Shown here piece after piece: positions 12,103-15,685 of a DNA stretch of 15,685 nt (positions are counted from its first letter, which is position 1; each line of letters begins with the position of its first letter). Source of the DNA: an uncultured Myxococcales bacterium. GTDB lineage: Bacteria > Myxococcota_A > Polyangia > Polyangiales > Polyangiaceae. The notes beneath the pieces are model-generated. The model worked only from the letters and a program-made list of their open reading frames with translations, had not been told where the DNA came from and did no database searches. The position numbers and the translations under genes were made by a program. The stretch lies in the NCBI GenBank assembly GCA_937998045.1, contig CALKVG010000274.1:1-15685 (forward strand), written 5' to 3'.

Positions 12103-12662
12103 CAGCGCTTGGCGCGCCGCGAGACCACTTCCGCCTCCTCGCCCTCTGCGCTGTCCGCCGCCTCGAGCACGCGAGCTCTGGAGCTGCCGTTCGTCGAAGA
12201 GGCGCCCACGCGCTTGCGCTCTCGCGCTTCCTTGCCCGTGCTCTCGGCTTTGCTGTCGCCCGTGTTGTCGAGCTCGAAGAATGCCCCCAGCACGGCCGCG
12301 AGGAGGGGGAGCGAGGCGGCCGGGAGCTCGCCGATCGGCGCGTGTCCGGCGCCGATGAAGCTGAGATCCGGCTCGAGAGCGCCGGCCCACTGGCGCATCG
12401 CGAACATCAACCCGGCGCCGAGGAGCGCGCCGAAGAGGGCCTTGAGCCCCGCTTCGATCTTCGCGCCCGACGCCCATATGGGCTTGCCTGCGACCAGCCC
12501 GGTCAGGACCCCGGTGACGGCGGCGGCGAGGTAGCCAAGGACGGCCCCTCCCGCGCCAACGCCCTGGAAGTCGGGGACCTTGAGGCCGGCGACCAGCGCG
12601 GCCGCAACGGCGGCACCGACGAGAAGCCCCAGGATCAAGCCAACGAAGAGACGCCGTACCAT
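12102..12662 (-). CDS. Small Gly/Ala-rich membrane protein of unknown function
   Basis: 186 residues, not recognised. Four hydrophobic segments rich in Gly, Ala and Leu are visible at about 5-26, 37-58, 73-89 and 113-130. The first contains closely spaced Gly of the kind that packs helices. From 131 on the chain is polar, charged and probably disordered, ending in a basic RRAKR. The ATG is preceded by a GAGGG-like site. It is coupled to the downstream deacetylase by a one-base stop/start overlap (TGATG) and lies 59 bases after recD2. Coupling suggests it works with the deacetylase at the envelope, perhaps as a scaffold. That is inference only. Confidence 0.75.
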   Translation of the reverse strand: MVRRLFVGLILGLLVGAAVAAALVAGLKVPDFQGVGAGGAVLGYLAAAVTGVLTGLVAGKPIWASGAKIEAGLKALFGALLGAGLMFAMRQWAGALEPDLSFIGAGHAPIGELPAASLPLLAAVLGAFFELDNTGDSKAESTGKEARERKRVGASSTNGSSRARVLEAADSAEGEEAEVVSRRAKR

Positions 12663-12721
12663 GCGCCCTCACAGCGTGGCCATGTGGCGGTCGGACGTCA
12701 ACGATGCCGAGCGGAACCGCC

Positions 12722-14914
12722 TCAAGCCGGCCTCTCGAAGGCCTGCGCAAGCCTTGGGGCGAGGCGGGTGCGACGATCCTCTCGGCGGCGCTGGGAGAGC
12801 GCGAGCTCGAGGGCCCGGGGGTCGCACACGAGCACGACCAGCCGCTTGCCTCGTGTGACCGCAGTGTAGAGCAGGTTCTTGCTGAGCATGACGAAATGAG
12901 CGAAAAGGAGCGGCATCACGACCGCGGGATACTCGCTGCCCTGGGACTTGTGGATGGTACAGGCGTAGGCGAGCACCAGGTCGTCGATCTCCGCGGCGTC
13001 GAAGGCGACGTCGCGGTCGTCGAAACGGACGACCATCGTATTCTCTTCCGGATCGATGCTCGCAACGAGGCCCACGTCGCCGTTGAAGACGTTCTTGTCG
13101 TAGTCGTTGCGAAGCTGCATGACCTTGTCGCCCTGGCGGTAGGTGCGGCTACCCCGGACGAGGGCGGGCCCGGTTGGATTGAGCGCCGTTTGGAGCGCTT
13201 CGTTCAGCGCGACGGCGCCGGCGGCTCCGCGGTTCATCGGCGTCAACACTTGCACGTCGCGCACCGGATCGAGCCCGAACCGATGGGGGATGCGGGAGGT
13301 CACGAGCTCGATGATGGTGTCGCGGGTGCGCTCGGGATCGCGGCGTTCGACGACGAAGAAGTCCGACTCGGCACCGGACGCGGCCGGGACGGGCGGCTCG
13401 CCGTTGTTGATGCGGTGGGCGTTGGTGACGATGAGACTGCGGGCGGCCTGGCGGAAGATCTGCTGCAGCCGCACGAACGGCACGACCCCCGACTGGATGA
13501 TGTCACGCAGGACCGCACCCGGCCCGACGCTCGGTAGCTGGTCGACGTCGCCCACGAGGAGCAGGCGCGTCCCCGGCGCGATGGCCTGCGCCAGGGCGTC
13601 CGCCGTCGGCAGGTCGAGCATCGAAACTTCGTCGACGACGACGGCTCCGGCCTGGATGGGACGGCGCCGGTCCCTCTTGAAACTGGCCGTCTTCGGGTCG
13701 AACTCGAGCAGCCGGTGCAAGGTCGTCGCTTCGCAGCCGGTCGCCTCGCTCATGCGCTTCGCCGCCCGTCCGGTCGGCGCGGCGAGCCGGACATCGACGC
13801 GGGCACGCGCCAGGACGGCCAGGATCGCCCGAACGATCGTCGTCTTGCCGACGCCGGGCCCCCCCGTGACGACTAGCAGCTGCCGGCGGGCGGCTTCGTT
13901 CACGGCGTGCCGTTGCTCCGGCGCCAGCTCGACGCGCGCGCGCGACTCGAACTCCGCGACGGCGGCGGCGCCGCCGGGAAGCTCCCGCGCTTCGGCGCGC
14001 GCGATCTCCGCGAGGCGACCGGCGAGACGCACCTCGGCCGCGTGGATCTCCGCATCGTACGCGGCCCGTTCGCCTTCCGACTCCGGCTCCACGACGGCGC
14101 GACCTGCCAGGACGAGCGCCGTCAGCGCGTGCGCGAGGCGCGCGCGCACCTCCCCGTCGTCCCGGTCGAGTGCGAGCATCTGCGCAGCCCGCACGACGAG
14201 GTCCTCCTCGAGCGTCCAGGCGTGCCCCGCCTCGGTCAGGTCGTGGATCACCTGCAGGAGTCCCGCTTGCATCCGGTGGGGCGAATCGGCAGGGACGCCG
14301 ATCGACGCCGCGATCCGGTCCGCCGTCTTGAAGCCCACGCCGTGCACCTCTAGCGCGAGACGGTACGGATCGCGCGAGACGACGTTCATCGCGCCGGCGC
14401 CGTACCGGCGTACGATGCGCGCGGCCAGAGCAGGGCTCGCGCCGTGCGCCTGGAGAAACACCATGACGTCGCGCATCGCTCGCTGCTCGCGCCAGGCGCG
14501 CACGAGGGCGGTGCGCCGCTTCTCGCCGAGCCCTTCTACCTCGGACAGACGATGGGGCTCCTCCTCCAGCACTCGGAGGGCCTCGAGGCCGAAGGTGGCC
14601 ACGACTCGCGCCGCCAGCTTCGGTCCGACGCCCTTGATGAGGCCCGACGCCAGGTACTTCTCGAGCCCCGCGAGCGTGTCCGGTGCGAGCTCGATGAGCG
14701 ACGCGACCCGCAGCTGCTCTCCGTGCTTGGGGTCCACTTCGAGCTGCCCTCGCACTCGCAGACGAGCGCCCGGCGCCGTCGGGGGGAACGTACCCACCAC
14801 GGCCAGGCGGTCGCTCCGCCCCTGCACCGCGAGCTTCAGGACGCGGAAGCCCGACTCCGGACTCTCGAACGTGATCCGCTCGACGACTCCTTCGACGACG
14901 GTCTCGCTCGCCAC
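12722..14914 (-). CDS. recD2: RecD2-type ATP-dependent DNA helicase
   Basis: 730 residues, the normal length of RecD2, a 5'-3' superfamily 1B helicase acting in DNA repair outside RecBCD. The N-terminal OB-like region starts VVEGVVERITFESPESGFRV (6-25). Two helix-hairpin-helix stretches follow, around 91-100 (IKGVGPKLAA) and 125-133 (VEGLGEKRR), with a further HGVGFKTADRIA (191-202). The helicase core has Walker A GGPGVGKTT (351-359), motif Ia APTGRAAKRM (379-388), Walker B VVVDEVSML (425-433), motif III GDVDQLPSVGPG (455-466), QIFRQA (485-490), CTIHKSQGSEYPAV (652-665) and YTAVTRGKRLVVLV (683-696). The start is GTG at 14914 with no strong ribosome binding site. No recB or recC is nearby, as expected for RecD2. 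Confidence 0.95.
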   Translation of the reverse strand: MASETVVEGVVERITFESPESGFRVLKLAVQGRSDRLAVVGTFPPTAPGARLRVRGQLEVDPKHGEQLRVASLIELAPDTLAGLEKYLASGLIKGVGPKLAARVVATFGLEALRVLEEEPHRLSEVEGLGEKRRTALVRAWREQRAMRDVMVFLQAHGASPALAARIVRRYGAGAMNVVSRDPYRLALEVHGVGFKTADRIAASIGVPADSPHRMQAGLLQVIHDLTEAGHAWTLEEDLVVRAAQMLALDRDDGEVRARLAHALTALVLAGRAVVEPESEGERAAYDAEIHAAEVRLAGRLAEIARAEARELPGGAAAVAEFESRARVELAPEQRHAVNEAARRQLLVVTGGPGVGKTTIVRAILAVLARARVDVRLAAPTGRAAKRMSEATGCEATTLHRLLEFDPKTASFKRDRRRPIQAGAVVVDEVSMLDLPTADALAQAIAPGTRLLLVGDVDQLPSVGPGAVLRDIIQSGVVPFVRLQQIFRQAARSLIVTNAHRINNGEPPVPAASGAESDFFVVERRDPERTRDTIIELVTSRIPHRFGLDPVRDVQVLTPMNRGAAGAVALNEALQTALNPTGPALVRGSRTYRQGDKVMQLRNDYDKNVFNGDVGLVASIDPEENTMVVRFDDRDVAFDAAEIDDLVLAYACTIHKSQGSEYPAVVMPLLFAHFVMLSKNLLYTAVTRGKRLVVLVCDPRALELALSQRRREDRRTRLAPRLAQAFERPA

Positions 14915-15031
14915 GGCGCAGTCAACCCTAGTCCGCGCGCCCCGCCGACGCGAGGGTCGACGCCGCGACCACCGATGGGGGAACGAGCCGGGTAGTGCTG
15001 GCTACGTGGATGGGCTCGGGCTACTTCCAGC

Positions 15032-15035
15032 GGAG
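15032..15035 (+). promoter_or_regulatory. Ribosome binding site that decides the marC start
   Basis: GGAG, 6 bases before the GTG at 15042, favours that codon over the in-frame GTG at 15006, which has no such site. The shorter start also fits the family N-terminus, which begins directly in the first membrane helix. No clear promoter is visible in the 127-base divergent gap 14915-15041. Confidence 0.6.
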
Positions 15036-15041
15036 CTGGCC

Positions 15042-15683
15042 GTGTCATCGCTGACCTCCTACGCGCTCGTCTCGTTCGGATCCCTCCTTTCGATCGTCGA
15101 TCCGTTTGCGGCGGTGCCGATTTTCCTTGCGCTGACGGGCGCGATGCCGCGTCCGGCCCAGGCGAAGACGGCGCTTCGAGCTGCGGCGACGTGCTTCGTC
15201 GTCCTCACGTGCTTCGCCCTCGCGGGCGGCTTCATCTTCGGCTTTTTCGGCATCACGCTGCCGGCCTTCAAGATCGCCGGCGGAGTCCTCCTCTTCGGAG
15301 TCGGCCTCGAGATGATGCGGGCGAAGCGCAGCGAGACGCGCGCCACGCCCGAGGAGGCCATCGAGGCCGAGACCAAGGAGGAGGTGGGGATCATCCCGCT
15401 GGGGGTCCCGCTCCTGTCCGGTCCGGGAGCGATCGCCACGGTCATGGTCCTCGTCGGGAAGACGCAAGCGCCGTCGGAGCGCGCCGTTCTCTTTGCGACC
15501 ATCGCCGCGGTGAGCGGGGTGACGTTCGTGACGCTGTTTTCGGCGGCCTTCCTGGCGCGCGCCCTCGGCCGAACCGGGATCAACGTCATCGGACGCGTGA
15601 TGGGGCTCATCCTCGCCGCGGTGGCGACGCAGTTCGTGATCGACGGACTGCGCGAGGCATTTCCGAGCGTCCCTCGGTTTTAG
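15042..15683 (+). CDS. MarC-family integral membrane protein
   Basis: 213 residues, complete to TAG at 15681-15683, in the usual size range for MarC/UPF0056 proteins. These six-helix inner-membrane proteins were once linked to multiple antibiotic resistance, but their transport substrate is not established. Six hydrophobic segments are visible at about 5-30, 48-70, 74-92, 117-138, 150-172 and 183-202. Family marks are IVDPFAAVPIFL (18-29), AFKIAGGVLLFGVGLEM (75-91), and PLGVPLLSGPGAIATVMVL (119-137), the conserved Pro/Gly re-entrant-like stretch. A charged loop (about 93-115, with many Glu and Lys) separates helices 3 and 4. GTG at 15042 is preferred because of GGAG at 15032-15035. It is divergent from recD2. 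Confidence 0.92.
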   Translation: MSSLTSYALVSFGSLLSIVDPFAAVPIFLALTGAMPRPAQAKTALRAAATCFVVLTCFALAGGFIFGFFGITLPAFKIAGGVLLFGVGLEMMRAKRSETRATPEEAIEAETKEEVGIIPLGVPLLSGPGAIATVMVLVGKTQAPSERAVLFATIAAVSGVTFVTLFSAAFLARALGRTGINVIGRVMGLILAAVATQFVIDGLREAFPSVPRF

Positions 15684-15685
15684 GG

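Noticed and set aside
13143..15041. Long plus-strand extension upstream of the MarC protein
   Set aside because: It is antisense to recD2 with Ser/Arg-rich composition. The MarC family begins in its first membrane helix, as given by the GTG at 15042.
1..15685. CRISPR array, insertion sequence, prophage, tRNA or rRNA
   Set aside because: No regular long direct repeats, transposase or integrase motifs, cloverleaf candidates or rRNA-like sequence were seen on either strand.

Overview
The window is a compact, very GC-rich, gene-dense stretch of bacterial chromosome. GC content, strong G/C bias at third codon positions, GTG starts and the mix of genes suggest a Gram-negative bacterium of the Myxococcota/deltaproteobacterial type. 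This is inference: there is no rRNA or other decisive marker here. Outer-membrane and lipoprotein genes show a diderm envelope. I see no insertion sequence, phage gene, tRNA, rRNA or CRISPR array, and no gene-free stretch longer than about 130 bases.

Layout. (1) 3-323 (+) is the 3' end of an unrecognised protein with one membrane segment. (2) 332-3749 (-) is a leftward block: a GH57 glucan branching enzyme, then dapA and dapB (lysine/diaminopimelate pathway). dapA and dapB share one base (TGATG). (3) 3761-5328 (+) has a clear sigma70-type promoter, a hairpin-bearing leader, rplU (L21), rpmA (L27) and a Cof-type HAD phosphatase. It is divergent from the GH57 gene. (4) 5423-9769 (+) is a ferrous-iron locus in an unusual arrangement: an enlarged FeoB, a 67-residue Cys-rich zinc-ribbon-like protein, FeoA, an outer-membrane barrel, and a tiny CxxCH haem lipoprotein. 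Several joints are translationally coupled: FeoB to the Cys-rich gene by close spacing with a Shine-Dalgarno sequence inside feoB, Cys-rich/feoA by ATGA, and barrel/lipoprotein by GTGA. (5) 9833-11317 (+) is a membrane sensor histidine kinase with no response regulator in the window. (6) 11290-14914 (-) is a leftward block of RecD2 helicase, a small membrane protein and a polysaccharide deacetylase. The deacetylase 3' end overlaps that of the kinase by 28 bp. (7) 15042-15683 (+) is a MarC-family membrane protein, divergent from recD2.

How they may work together. The housekeeping parts (dap genes, ribosomal proteins, RecD2) are ordinary. The part worth attention is the Feo region. FeoB and FeoA would take Fe(II) across the inner membrane. 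The Cys-rich protein occupies the place where FeoC-like accessory factors sit. The barrel and the haem lipoprotein could supply an outer-membrane passage and an envelope redox step. This envelope-spanning reading is inference from gene order and coupling. No experiment or database result is available to me.
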